Below, piece by piece: positions 1 through 7,871 of a DNA stretch of 64,000 bases. The notes under the pieces are model-generated. The model worked only from the letters and a program-made list of their open reading frames with translations. It was not told the origin of the DNA and did not search any database. Numbering within the stretch: position 1 is the stretch's first letter; every line of letters begins with the position of its first letter. Location of the stretch: assembly GCA_016742175.1 (NCBI GenBank), contig JACVCH010000006.1, forward strand, positions 62,001-126,000, read 5' to 3'. The stretch comes from Rhizobiaceae bacterium. Lineage in GTDB: Bacteria; Pseudomonadota; Alphaproteobacteria; Rhizobiales; Rhizobiaceae. The position numbers and the translations under genes were made by a program.

Positions 1-2
1 AG

Positions 3-200
3 CCGATGAGCCTCAGCTTCTCGCACAAAGACAACATATGGGGCAACGCCGCCACGCTGGAGCACCTGTTGCGCCGGGCAGACGGTGGTGGCAACAAGAT
101 TCGCAACTTTGCACTGGCTTGTCGGGATTGCAATAATCGCCGCGGCGCTGTGGACTGGCGAGCATACAAGGCGCTGCGCTCTAATCACCGGATGATGTGA
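3..200 (+). CDS. HNH-type endonuclease, C-terminal fragment (5' end outside window)
   Basis: The reading frame is open from the left edge and stops at 198-200. The visible 65 residues contain a typical HNH signature: a Glu-His-Leu followed by a Gly-Gly-x-Asn stretch, then AxxCRxCNNRRG, which matches the second half of the zinc/metal-binding HNH fold. The N-terminal part lies outside the window, so family and length cannot be judged. Such small HNH proteins occur in prophages, in restriction systems and as lone genes. No partner gene is visible downstream. Confidence 0.6.
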   Translation, partial: PMSLSFSHKDNIWGNAATLEHLLRRADGGGNKIRNFALACRDCNNRRGAVDWRAYKALRSNHRMM

Positions 201-651
201 GCAGGGCATCCACCACTACATGAACCACCACATGGTCCGCTGCGTCACCACCGCGGCGGGCCAACTCTGCTCTAGACAACAAAAAAGCGGGCTCGTGGCC
301 CGCTCTCCTTCGATCTCCGAGACATCGTCACGCTGCCGGTACATTCATGGTCAGCGCGGGTCGATCGGTTCGAATGCAGCATTTGCGCCTCCGGACCTCG
401 CCGTCTATCTGACAGGACGTCCAGAGCCGCAGCCGGCTGATTGGCGATGTCTATAGGGTGATTGTGTCTGGAGTGCGACTGCCGCAGCCCGCGCCCAAGT
501 GGCGTGTTGCAACTGTGTTGCATGGATTGATTTGCCCCCCGTCGAAAACCGCAGAAATGCGCGGAATACGCTGTAACGCGTTGCACGCCTCCAGCCCGCC
601 AAATTACGGACTATTGCGGCAATAACTAGTTGATAGGGCTACATAAAAAAT
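201..651. other. Non-coding stretch between HNH fragment and tRNA-Met
   Basis: I see no convincing gene in these 450 bases. Open frames on both strands lack a ribosome binding site and have atypical composition (Ser/Arg/His-rich). The stretch holds one minus-strand terminator (281-304). No copy of the tRNA 3' end, which would mark an attachment site, is visible here. Confidence 0.5.
281..304 (-). terminator. Rho-independent terminator reading leftward
   Basis: A perfect 7-bp stem, AGCGGGC/GCCCGCT, with loop TCGTG is followed on the minus strand by six T residues (281-286). It could end the tRNA-Met transcript, about 350 bases downstream of the tRNA, or an unseen small RNA. Confidence 0.65.
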
Positions 652-728
652 TGGTAGCGGAGGAGGGATTCGAACCCCCGACACAAGGATTATGATTCCT
701 CTGCTCTAACCTACTGAGCTACTCCGCC
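652..728 (-). tRNA. tRNA-Met (CAT anticodon), elongator type
   Basis: Read on the minus strand, the sequence folds into a complete cloverleaf: acceptor stem GGCGGAG/CTCCGCT (first pair G-U), D-arm with AGCTCAG, anticodon CAT at plus-strand 692-694, T-arm GGGGGTTCGAATCCC, discriminator A and an encoded CCA end (652-654). The sequence looks like alphaproteobacterial elongator tRNA-Met. A CAT anticodon could also belong to a lysidine-modified tRNA-Ile2, which is less likely here. Confidence 0.95.
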
Positions 729-762
729 CCGGCAGCGCCTTGGGCGCCGCGAAGTGCCGCGG

Positions 763-791
763 ATATAAGGGGCGGGTGGTGGCGCTGTCAA
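763..791 (-). promoter_or_regulatory. Sigma-70 type promoter of tRNA-Met
   Basis: On the minus strand a consensus -35 TTGACA (791-786) is separated by exactly 17 bases from -10 TTATAT (768-763). The predicted start is near 756, about 28 bases before the mature tRNA 5' end at 728. This is one of the best promoter matches in the window, as expected for a stable RNA gene. Confidence 0.8.
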
Positions 792-944
792 GCAAGGCGG
801 GGCACGCGCGGGCGGGTTTTTACCCCGGTCGCGCATTCCCTTCCGTCAGCCGCCGGAGACTTCGCCCGCATGCGCCGCGCGAGGGTTGAGTTCCGCGGGT
901 CCGCCCATTATGTCTGCGCACGAACCCGTCAACCAGAAAGCCAG

Positions 945-1898
945 ATGAAACCGCGCATCGCCGTCCTCGGATGCGGATATTGGGGATCGAACCATATCCG
1001 AACGCTCAAGTCGCTCGGCGCGCTGCAGGCGGTGGCGGACGTCAATCCTGCGCGCGCGGAAGGCTTTGCGGCCGAGCACGGGTGCCTGGCCGTCGGCATC
1101 GACGAGATCCACACCCGCGACGACATCGACGCCATCGTCATGGCGCTGCCGCCGCAGTTCCACGCCGAAGCCGCGATCCGCGCGGTCGAGAACGGCAAGG
1201 ACGTGCTGGTCGAAAAGCCGATCGCGCTCACCGTCGAGGATGCGACCCGCGCGGTCGACACCGCCAAGGCCTGCGGGCGCGTCTTCATGACCGGCCACGT
1301 CCTGCGCTTCCATCCCGGCTTCGAAGGCCTGAAGGCGTTGATCGACGCGGGCGAGTTGGGCCGGGTGCGCTACATCCATTCCCACCGGCTCGGCCTCGGC
1401 AAGTTCCACACCGAGAACGATGCGCTGTGGGACCTTGCCCCGCACGATCTGTCGATGATCCTCGCCATCACCGGCGCGCATCCGATCGAGGTGCGCGGGG
1501 AGGGCGCGGCGCTGCTCGATCATCTGTCCGATTTCGCGCATCTCCACATGCGCTTTCCCGGCGATCTTCGCAGCCATCTCTTCGCCTCGCGCCTGAACCC
1601 CTATCGCGAGCGGCGGCTGACCGTCGTCGGCGAAAAGGCGATGGCGGTGTTCGACGACGTCGAGCCGTGGGAGCGCAAGCTTGCCGTCTACCGCCACGCC
1701 ATCTGGCGCGACAGCGGCCAGTGGGCTTTTACGATGAACGAGCCGTCCTACGTGCCGGTCGAGCAGGGCATGCCGCTGACGCGCGAATTGCAGCACTTCA
1801 TCCAGTGCATCGAGACGCGCGAGGAGCCGCGCACCTCCGGCGAGGAGGCGATCGGCGTCCTCAAGATCCTGACGGCGGGCACCGTCCTTCACGATTGA
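945..1898 (+). CDS. Gfo/Idh/MocA family NAD(P)-dependent oxidoreductase
   Basis: A 317-residue protein with an N-terminal Rossmann fold: the dinucleotide-binding motif GCGYWGSNHIRTL occurs within the first 20 residues. The family motif EKPIAL lies near residue 90, and a catalytic-domain segment WDLAPHDLSMIL near residue 160. The family oxidises or reduces sugars and other polyols; the GYWGxN variant is common in sugar-nucleotide dehydrogenases of polysaccharide pathways, but the substrate cannot be read from sequence. ATG 945 is preferred because homology begins there; an upstream in-frame ATG at 870 would add 25 Arg-rich residues with no family match. Convergent with mnmA (9 bases apart), with no operon partner. 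Confidence 0.85.
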   Translation: MKPRIAVLGCGYWGSNHIRTLKSLGALQAVADVNPARAEGFAAEHGCLAVGIDEIHTRDDIDAIVMALPPQFHAEAAIRAVENGKDVLVEKPIALTVEDATRAVDTAKACGRVFMTGHVLRFHPGFEGLKALIDAGELGRVRYIHSHRLGLGKFHTENDALWDLAPHDLSMILAITGAHPIEVRGEGAALLDHLSDFAHLHMRFPGDLRSHLFASRLNPYRERRLTVVGEKAMAVFDDVEPWERKLAVYRHAIWRDSGQWAFTMNEPSYVPVEQGMPLTRELQHFIQCIETREEPRTSGEEAIGVLKILTAGTVLHD

Positions 1899-1907
1899 TC
1901 CGGAGCG

Positions 1908-3098
1908 TCACGCCGCCGGCAGGGCTTCCAGCCGCGCCAGCATTTCCTCCGAGCGCCGGCTGCGCTCCGTGCGGGTGATGAAGCCGCCGCCGAGGACGCG
2001 CGTCTCGTCGCTCTCGTCGGCATAGAGCACGCAGGCCTGGCCGGGCGCGATGCCGGCCTCGCCGTCGGCGAGCTCCACGATCGGCTGGCCATCGCGCACG
2101 AACAGCTTCGCCTCGCGCGGCGGGCGCGTCGAGCGCACCTTGGCGAAGAGTTCGATGCCGTCGGCCGGCAGCGCGGCGAGCGGCGCGTCGCCGAGCCAGT
2201 TCATGTCGCGCAGCACGATGCGGTGCGTTTCGAGCGCTTCCTTCGGCCCGACGATCACGCGCGCCCGCGCCGCATCGAGATGGACGACGTAGAGCGGCTC
2301 GCCGGAAGCGACGCCGAGCCCTCGGCGCTGGCCGATCGTGTAGCGCAAAATGCCGTCGTGACGGCCGAGGTGCCGGCCGTCGACATGGTAGATGTCGCCC
2401 GGCCGGGCAGCTTCCGGGCGCAGCTTGGCGATGATGTCGGCATATTTGCCCTGCGGCACGAAGCAGATGTCCTGGCTGTCGGGCTTGGCGGCCACGGTCA
2501 GCCCCATGCGCTCGGCTGCCGCGCGCACTTCGCGCTTCGACATGCCGCCGAGCGGAAACCGCAGGAAGTCGATCTGCTCCTGCGTGGTGGCGAAGAGGAA
2601 ATAGCTCTGGTCGCGGTCGGCGTCGACCGGCCGGAACAGCGAACGGTGCGCGCCGTTGGCGCGGCTGCGGATATAGTGCCCGGTCGCCAGCGCATCGGCG
2701 CCGAGTTCGCGCGCCGTCTGCAACAGGTCCGCGAACTTGACGGTCTGGTTGCAGGCGACGCATGGGATCGGGGTCTCGCCGGCGATGTAGCTTTCGGCGA
2801 AGGGGCTGATCACCGCCTCGCGGAACCGCTTCTCGTAGTCGAGCACGTAATGCGGGATGCCGAGCTTTTCGGACACCGCGCGCGCGTCGCCGATGTCCTG
2901 GCCGGCGCAGCACGAGCCGGCGCGATGGACGGCCGCGCCGTGGTCGTAGAGCTGCAGCGTGATGCCGACGACGTCATAGCCCTCTTCCTTCATCAGGCCG
3001 GCGACGACGGAGGAATCGACGCCGCCGGACATGGCGACGACGACCCGCGTGTCTTCGGGGCGCTTGTCGAAATCGAGACTGTTCATCGGGCAGCTCAT
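1908..3098 (-). CDS. mnmA: tRNA-specific 2-thiouridylase MnmA
   Basis: This enzyme makes 2-thiouridine at wobble position 34 of tRNA-Glu, -Gln and -Lys, using ATP to adenylate U34 and a persulfide relay for sulfur. The 396-residue product carries the PP-loop SGGVDSS near residue 25, the catalytic cysteine motif PCVACN near residue 115, and the second active-site cysteine in SQDICFVP. Length matches the family. The start may be at 3098 or at an internal ATG four codons later (3086); the difference is small. It is transcribed alone from a good promoter (3146-3175). Confidence 0.95.
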   Translation of the reverse strand: MSCPMNSLDFDKRPEDTRVVVAMSGGVDSSVVAGLMKEEGYDVVGITLQLYDHGAAVHRAGSCCAGQDIGDARAVSEKLGIPHYVLDYEKRFREAVISPFAESYIAGETPIPCVACNQTVKFADLLQTARELGADALATGHYIRSRANGAHRSLFRPVDADRDQSYFLFATTQEQIDFLRFPLGGMSKREVRAAAERMGLTVAAKPDSQDICFVPQGKYADIIAKLRPEAARPGDIYHVDGRHLGRHDGILRYTIGQRRGLGVASGEPLYVVHLDAARARVIVGPKEALETHRIVLRDMNWLGDAPLAALPADGIELFAKVRSTRPPREAKLFVRDGQPIVELADGEAGIAPGQACVLYADESDETRVLGGGFITRTERSRRSEEMLARLEALPAA

Positions 3099-3145
3099 GC
3101 GTCTTGGCTCATCGGTCCGGATTCAAGGTCCGGGCGGTCGGGCTC

Positions 3146-3175
3146 TATATAGGCGAGCCGGGCAGGGGCTGCCAA
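3146..3175 (-). promoter_or_regulatory. Probable mnmA promoter inside a hairpin
   Basis: The minus strand shows TTGGCA (3175-3170), an 18-base spacer and TATATA (3151-3146), about 48 bases before the mnmA start. The -35 element lies in the loop of a perfect 7-bp inverted repeat, GGGGCTG/CAGCCCC (3165-3182). Whether the hairpin is an operator or incidental is unknown. Confidence 0.5.
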
Positions 3176-3336
3176 CAGCCCCGCGCGAGGCAATCGCCCA
3201 CTCGTTAAGATTCGAAATTCCGGTGAAAGACGCCGTTCACGAAGGTTACGGTAGGCTTACCGGTGATTTAGCCCTTTCTTAAAGCTGTGGCGGTAGTGTG
3301 GCCGTCGATTGGGTCTTTGATGTTGTAGAGAGTACG

Positions 3337-3612
3337 ATGACCGATCTTATTAGACCGCGTGTCAAATATGTAATCGGGCCGGACGGCAGCCCGTTGACGA
3401 TTGCCGATCTGCCCCCCAGCAACACACGTCGCTGGGTCATTCGCCGGAAGGCCGAGGTGGTGGCTGCCGTTCGCGGCGGGCTGCTCAGCCTCGACGAGGC
3501 CTGCCAGCGATACAAGCTCACGGTCGAGGAGTTCCTGTCCTGGCAGGCCTCCATCGACGACCACGGTCTTGCCGGCCTGCGCACCACGCGCATCCAGCAA
3601 TACCGCCACTGA
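3337..3612 (+). CDS. sciP: CtrA inhibitor SciP (DUF1153)
   Basis: A 91-residue DUF1153 protein. In Caulobacter, SciP binds CtrA and blocks its transcriptional activation after S phase, timing expression of flagellar and cell-division genes. The sequence is near canonical: a start MTDLIRPRVKYVIGPDG, then TRRWVIRRKAEVVAAVRGGL with a helix-turn-helix-like C-terminal half. ATG 3337 is chosen because it gives the canonical N-terminus; the frame extends 13 codons upstream without homology. A GANTC methylation site (3209-3213) lies about 125 bases upstream. The neighbouring ctrA and chpT fit the role. A strong terminator follows. Confidence 0.95.
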   Translation: MTDLIRPRVKYVIGPDGSPLTIADLPPSNTRRWVIRRKAEVVAAVRGGLLSLDEACQRYKLTVEEFLSWQASIDDHGLAGLRTTRIQQYRH

Positions 3613-3632
3613 CAAAGCGGTTTTTCCGAGTT

Positions 3633-3664
3633 GACGAAACGCCCGGCCTGCCGGGCGTTTTGTC
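3633..3664. terminator. Terminator after sciP
   Basis: A 14-bp inverted repeat containing AAACGCCCGG/CCGGGCGTTT around a CCTG loop, with T residues in the descending arm. It lies 20 bases after the sciP stop and separates it from the next promoter. Confidence 0.75.
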
Positions 3665-3776
3665 GTTCCGGGCAGGTCGATCCGCCTGAACCGAGGTTGA
3701 ACGGTGCGGTTCAAGGGCGATTTGGCAGGGCTCGTCTAGGTTGTGGTCATCGTCAACCGATCAAAGGAGATCACCG

Positions 3777-4382
3777 ATGACCACCCTTACCAAGACCCGC
3801 ATCGCCGCCGTCGCCCTCGCCGGCACCATGCTCGCCGGCGCCGCAACGGTTCCCGCCGCCGCCCAGCTTCAGAACGGCTTCGGCGCCTCGCGCGACCAGG
3901 CGACCGAAATGATGAACCGCATCGCCCGCGACCACGGCTACGAGGACGTCGCCTTCGTCGAGCAGAAGAAGAAGCACATCGAGGCCTATACGACCGATCG
4001 CGACGGCAACCGCGTCGAGATCAAGGACGACCGCTGGGGCAACCTCGACAAGATCGAGGTCGAGTATGGCTGGGCCCGCCCGTCCTTCGGCGGCTACGCC
4101 AGCGAGGCCGACATCCGCCGCAACATCGAGGCGGCCGGCTACGAGATGCTTTTCGTCAAGGATCGCGACGACGACGAATACGAGATCATGGCCCGCAATG
4201 CGCGCGGCGATGTCGTCGAACTCGAGGTCAGCTACTCCGGCCAGCTTCTGAAGTCGGAATACAAGGCGCGCGAATTCGGCCAGCTCGGCGGGTTCGAACA
4301 GCGTCCGGACCGTGGCGATGATCGCCGCGACCGCGACGATCGCGGCCCCCGCCACGAGCGCGGCGAAGACCGCCGCGGCTGA
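3777..4382 (+). CDS. Secreted PepSY-like protein with Arg/Asp-rich tail
   Basis: A 201-residue protein preceded by a good Shine-Dalgarno (AAAGGAGA, 3763-3770). Residues 1-29 form a signal peptide ending AAA before Gln30, so it should be periplasmic. The body contains two repeats of a PepSY-like alpha/beta pattern (a DGNRVEIKDD-type strand pair, then an RRNIEAAGYEMLFVKDR-type helix-strand). PepSY domains are known as small extracytoplasmic regulators or inhibitors. The last 30 residues are a low-complexity Arg/Asp-rich tail, probably disordered. It has its own strong terminator. Function is not known; the cell-cycle neighbourhood is conserved context and does not prove a role. Confidence 0.75.
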   Translation: MTTLTKTRIAAVALAGTMLAGAATVPAAAQLQNGFGASRDQATEMMNRIARDHGYEDVAFVEQKKKHIEAYTTDRDGNRVEIKDDRWGNLDKIEVEYGWARPSFGGYASEADIRRNIEAAGYEMLFVKDRDDDEYEIMARNARGDVVELEVSYSGQLLKSEYKAREFGQLGGFEQRPDRGDDRRDRDDRGPRHERGEDRRG

Positions 4383-4413
4383 TCGAGGTCGTCACTGGTT
4401 CCGTGTAACGACG

Positions 4414-4445
4414 AAGCCCGCCCCGGTTCGCGCCGGGGCGGGCTT
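4414..4445 (+). terminator. Terminator of the PepSY-like gene
   Basis: A perfect 13-bp stem, AAGCCCGCCCCGG/CCGGGGCGGGCTT, with a six-base loop, followed by TCTT. It is 32 bases after the stop codon and may also serve the convergent fliJ-like gene. Confidence 0.8.
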
Positions 4446-4469
4446 TCTTGGATTCGAAGGGAGAATTGG

Positions 4470-4835
4470 TCAGCCGGTCGCGGCGCGGCCGGAATAGTCG
4501 GTCTCGCGGTTGCGGTTGTCGAGCGCTTCGGCCTTGGCGAGCTCGGCTTCAGCCTCGGTGAGCGCGTCTTCGGCGGCGCTGCGCTGCGAGGCGAGGTCGT
4601 TGCGCGAATTGTGGAGGTTGTCGCGGCGCTGGCGCGCGGCCTTGGCGAAGGTCGGGTAGGCGAAGTGATTGACGTCGGTGATGCCCGCCTTCTTCTCTTC
4701 CGAGACGATCTGGGCGTCGAGTTCGCCGGCCATGCGGTCGAATTCGGCGATCATCATGTCGAGCTGGAGCAATTGCTTGCGTTTCTCGCCGACCTGAAAC
4801 TGCTTCAGCCGGACCAGGTTCTCACGTGACTTCAT
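4470..4835 (-). CDS. fliJ: FliJ-like flagellar export/coiled-coil protein
   Basis: A 121-residue, almost wholly helical, Lys/Glu-rich protein with heptad-like spacing. It begins MKSRENLVRLKQFQVGEKR, which resembles FliJ, the small coiled-coil escort of the flagellar type III export ATPase (known role: FliI/FliH complex and chaperone recycling). ATG 4835 is preferred over an upstream TTG at 4841 because GGGAG lies 8 bases before the ATG. It is divergent from ctrA across a 400-base regulatory region, an arrangement seen in several rhizobia. No other flagellar gene is present in the window, so a flagellar role is inferred from similarity only. Confidence 0.7.
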   Translation of the reverse strand: MKSRENLVRLKQFQVGEKRKQLLQLDMMIAEFDRMAGELDAQIVSEEKKAGITDVNHFAYPTFAKAARQRRDNLHNSRNDLASQRSAAEDALTEAEAELAKAEALDNRNRETDYSGRAATG

Positions 4836-4919
4836 ACTCAACGCTCCCGAAACGCCACCCGCACGCTAGGTCGATATCGTTACTTTTTTCTTCGCGATCA
4901 TCCCCGATCGCGCCCGATG

Positions 4920-5235
4920 GTAACCATTCGTTTACGCGCATTGTTAATCATAGGGACGAGGACTTAAGGCGGGGTAAAAATTTCGACCTGAGTCAGAGCC
5001 GCAAAGCGCCTTTCCAAGAGTCGCTTGCGGGGGAATCCTGAAGTTCAGATTCACGGTGTGGGTGGCGGGATAGTCTTTTTGAATCAGGTTGCTACGACAA
5101 ACTGCTGAATGTTGCGATGGCCTCTTGCCAGCCTGAATCAGAGTTTGTTAACCATTTCGGTGGCATCCTGCGATTCAGGCAAATCAACGCTTCGGTGCCG
5201 AGCTGACGGGGCTGTTGGCGGAGAAGGGGAATGAA
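4920..5235 (+). promoter_or_regulatory. ctrA upstream region: seven GANTC sites and CtrA-like half-sites
   Basis: Seven GANTC motifs (the CcrM adenine-methylation target) lie at 4990-4994, 5018-5022, 5033-5037, 5048-5052, 5081-5085, 5135-5139 and 5172-5176. A TTAACCAT half-site typical of CtrA binding is at 5148-5155, 81 bases before the ctrA start, and a GTAACCAT variant at 4920-4927. The region has no credible ORF. It separates the divergent fliJ-like and ctrA genes and probably holds promoters for both. Confidence 0.7.
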
Positions 5236-5931
<696 letters not shown>

Positions 5932-5952
5932 CCGGCCAGCATACGATCCATG

Positions 5953-5980
5953 AAAAACCCGGCCTCGCGCCGGGTTTTTT
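5953..5980 (+). terminator. ctrA terminator
   Basis: An 11-bp perfect stem, AAAAACCCGGC/GCCGGGTTTTT, with a five-base loop and six T residues, 22 bases after the ctrA stop. Confidence 0.85.
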
Positions 5981-5983
5981 GTC

Positions 5984-6156
5984 GTGCGTCCTTCGAGGCT
6001 CGCCCGCGATGGACGATTGACAACCCTTTTATTTCTTTGCGGGCTCACACCTCAGGATGAGGACCGTCGTTGGCCTAATCTGCGACCGATGTCTCGGACC
6101 TGCGACCCTCCTCATCCTGAGGTGCTCGCCAATTTGGCGAGCCTCGAAGGACGCAC
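5984..6156. repeat. Nested palindromic intergenic repeat (CTCATCCTGAGGTG family)
   Basis: The outer arms are a perfect 21-bp inverted repeat (5984-6004 and 6136-6156, core CGTCCTTCGAGGCTC). A second perfect 16-bp inverted repeat lies inside (6048-6063 and 6109-6124, TCCTCATCCTGAGGTG). The 44 bases between the inner arms are unrelated unique sequence. Repeats with this consensus are common in Bradyrhizobium/Mesorhizobium-type genomes. It ends 10 bases from the DUF433 stop codon. Confidence 0.85.
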
Positions 6157-6165
6157 GGAAACTCG

Positions 6166-6417
6166 TCATACGTCTGATAGGATAATGCGGTGTCCAAGTT
6201 CGTCGTCGGCCCAGGCGGTGACTGCTTCGATCGCGTCCACGGGGAGCGTCGGGTAGTCTTCGAAGATCTCACGGTTGGTTCGTCCGGCGCGCAGGTAGGC
6301 GACGATCGTCATGGCCGGGACTCGCGTTCCGCGAATGACGGGGTCGCCGCTCATGACCGATGGGTCGCGAACGATCTCGCTCTTCACCGGCGGCAATGTC
6401 TTTTGCAAAGCGCTCAT
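6166..6417 (-). CDS. DUF433 antitoxin-like protein, no toxin partner
   Basis: An 83-residue protein of the DUF433 family: a short N-terminus, then a core with SGDPVIRGTRVPA and an AYLRAGRTNREIFEDYP helix-turn-helix-like segment, then a helical end. DUF433 proteins are usually the first gene of a toxin-antitoxin pair with a DUF5615 PIN-like toxin directly downstream. Here the stop is followed after 10 bases by the palindromic repeat and then ctrA on the other strand, so no toxin gene is present. A good Shine-Dalgarno (AAGGAGC) precedes the ATG. Confidence 0.8.
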   Translation of the reverse strand: MSALQKTLPPVKSEIVRDPSVMSGDPVIRGTRVPAMTIVAYLRAGRTNREIFEDYPTLPVDAIEAVTAWADDELGHRIILSDV

Positions 6418-6517
6418 CAGTGACGCTCCTTCCCGTTCAGCATAGGCGCTGGCATGCCATTTTGAAAGAACGGCGCAAGCGGCTGCTCAAGGAACGGATA
6501 ATCGCGACGCCGCGCCC

Positions 6518-6886
6518 TCAAGCCGCCATCTGGATTTCGCGAAACCGCTCCAAGAGGATCGGCCTGTTAAAGGGCTTGAGGATATAACCCTTCGCCCCCG
6601 CGCGTTTGGCGCGCATGATGGCGCCGACGTCGAATTCGGTCATGCAGATGACAATGCGTGGCTTGGCTTCGGTCGGCAGGGCCATTGCCTGGCGGATGAA
6701 GTCGACCGTCGCCATGTCGGGGAGCTGGGCGTCGACGACGATGATGTCGGGCATCTCGGCGGCGCAGTGCGACAGCGCCTCGCGGCCATCGCAGGCTTCG
6801 ACGACGGCCATTTCCGGGGTCGCGAGGATTCGCTTGGCGACCTTACGGATGACGTTGGAATCGTCCACGATCATGCAGCGCTTCAT
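6518..6886 (-). CDS. Single-domain (CheY-like) response regulator between chpT and ctrA
   Basis: A 122-residue stand-alone receiver domain. All phosphorylation residues are present: acidic pair 8-9 (IVDDS), phospho-acceptor Asp52 (VVDAQLPD), Thr83 (CMTEFD) and Lys104 (LKPF). There is no output domain. ATG 6886 is chosen because it gives the canonical receiver start and GAAGG is suitably placed; an in-frame ATG seven codons upstream is also possible. It lies downstream of chpT on the same strand with a 113-base gap, so co-transcription is plausible. By position it may be a phosphate acceptor or sink for ChpT, comparable in size to CpdR or DivK, but the sequence alone does not assign it to either. 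Confidence 0.85.
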   Translation of the reverse strand: MKRCMIVDDSNVIRKVAKRILATPEMAVVEACDGREALSHCAAEMPDIIVVDAQLPDMATVDFIRQAMALPTEAKPRIVICMTEFDVGAIMRAKRAGAKGYILKPFNRPILLERFREIQMAA

Positions 6887-6999
6887 CCCGAAATCCCTTC
6901 CGTCCATCGATCGGCCCCCGCCTTGTCTATGAGGGGACGCTACGCGGCTCGGGTAAAGAAGCGGGTAAGCGGTTGGCTGAATAATGGGTTAATCGGGCC

Positions 7000-7629
7000 C
7001 TATTCGGCCGTCAGCACGATGTCTTCGGCGCTGGCGCGGATGCTGATTTCCATGCCGGCCTCGCGCGCCAGGAGCAGCGTGTAGTAGGCCTGCACCGAAT
7101 GCGCGTCGATCGCCTCTTCCGGCTTGCGGCCCGAATGCATTTCGAGGAACTTCGCCGGCACGCGCACCATCGGGCCCTTGGCCGTCAGCGTGAAGCGCGG
7201 CTTTGAGCTGAGGTTTTCGAGGTTCACGGTGATCTTGCCGCCGCGCGGTATGCCGCCATTGGCGACGAGCAAGAGGTTCAGGATCAGCTTGACGGCGTTC
7301 TTGGGCAGGAGCGCGCGCTCGCCTATCCATTCGAGTTCGGGCTTTTCGTTCTTCAGGAACGCCTGCGCGACGCTTTCGGCGTCGCCGGTGTCGATCTGCA
7401 TGCCGGCCGAGCCGGCCGCGCCGAAGGCGATGCGGGCGAACTGGAGCCGGGCCGACGCGTTGCGGGCGCTGGTGCGGATCAGGTGCATGGCGTCTTCGTC
7501 GGCGCCGCCCTCATCGAGGAGTTCGAGGCCGTTATTGATCGCGCCGACCGGCGAGATGACGTCGTGGCAGACGCGGCTGCACAAAAGCGCGGCGAGATCG
7601 GTTGCGGTCAGCGTGAAGAGTTCGGACAT
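7000..7629 (-). CDS. chpT: Histidine phosphotransferase ChpT
   Basis: A 209-residue protein of the ChpT family, which passes phosphate from the CckA receiver domain to CtrA and CpdR. The dimerisation/phosphotransfer helix contains CHDVISPVGAINNGLELL, with the phosphorylatable histidine at residue 22. The C-terminal half looks like a degenerate histidine-kinase ATPase domain (LILNLLLVANGGIPRGG) without the nucleotide-binding boxes, as is known for ChpT. Clustering with ctrA, sciP and eipA matches the arrangement in Brucella-like genomes. Confidence 0.93.
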   Translation of the reverse strand: MSELFTLTATDLAALLCSRVCHDVISPVGAINNGLELLDEGGADEDAMHLIRTSARNASARLQFARIAFGAAGSAGMQIDTGDAESVAQAFLKNEKPELEWIGERALLPKNAVKLILNLLLVANGGIPRGGKITVNLENLSSKPRFTLTAKGPMVRVPAKFLEMHSGRKPEEAIDAHSVQAYYTLLLAREAGMEISIRASAEDIVLTAE

Positions 7630-7871
7630 GCGATCGGCCCCTCGTTTGGCATGCGAATTGTCGATGACGGCCGTGGGTCCCGCTCAGCGCGAATCGTGTC
7701 GACGTCATTTGCAATCGTCGTGACACAGCCCGCCGCGTCCATCAAGAAACCCCGCCTTTCAGGGCGGCCTTACTTTTCATTAAGCCTGCCGGGTTACCGT
7801 TCCTTAAACGTAAACGCGCCGCGACCGGATCACGACCGGCGCGCGGCGCCGGCTTGCTCCGGAGGTTCGCC

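Noticed and set aside
220-602. Three overlapping ORFs between the HNH fragment and tRNA-Met
   Set aside because: They overlap each other and a terminator, lack Shine-Dalgarno sequences, and have compositions unlike real proteins.
909-948. 12-codon ORF ending in an ATGA overlap with the Gfo/Idh/MocA start
   Set aside because: No ribosome binding site and no regulatory amino-acid run; the overlap is likely chance.
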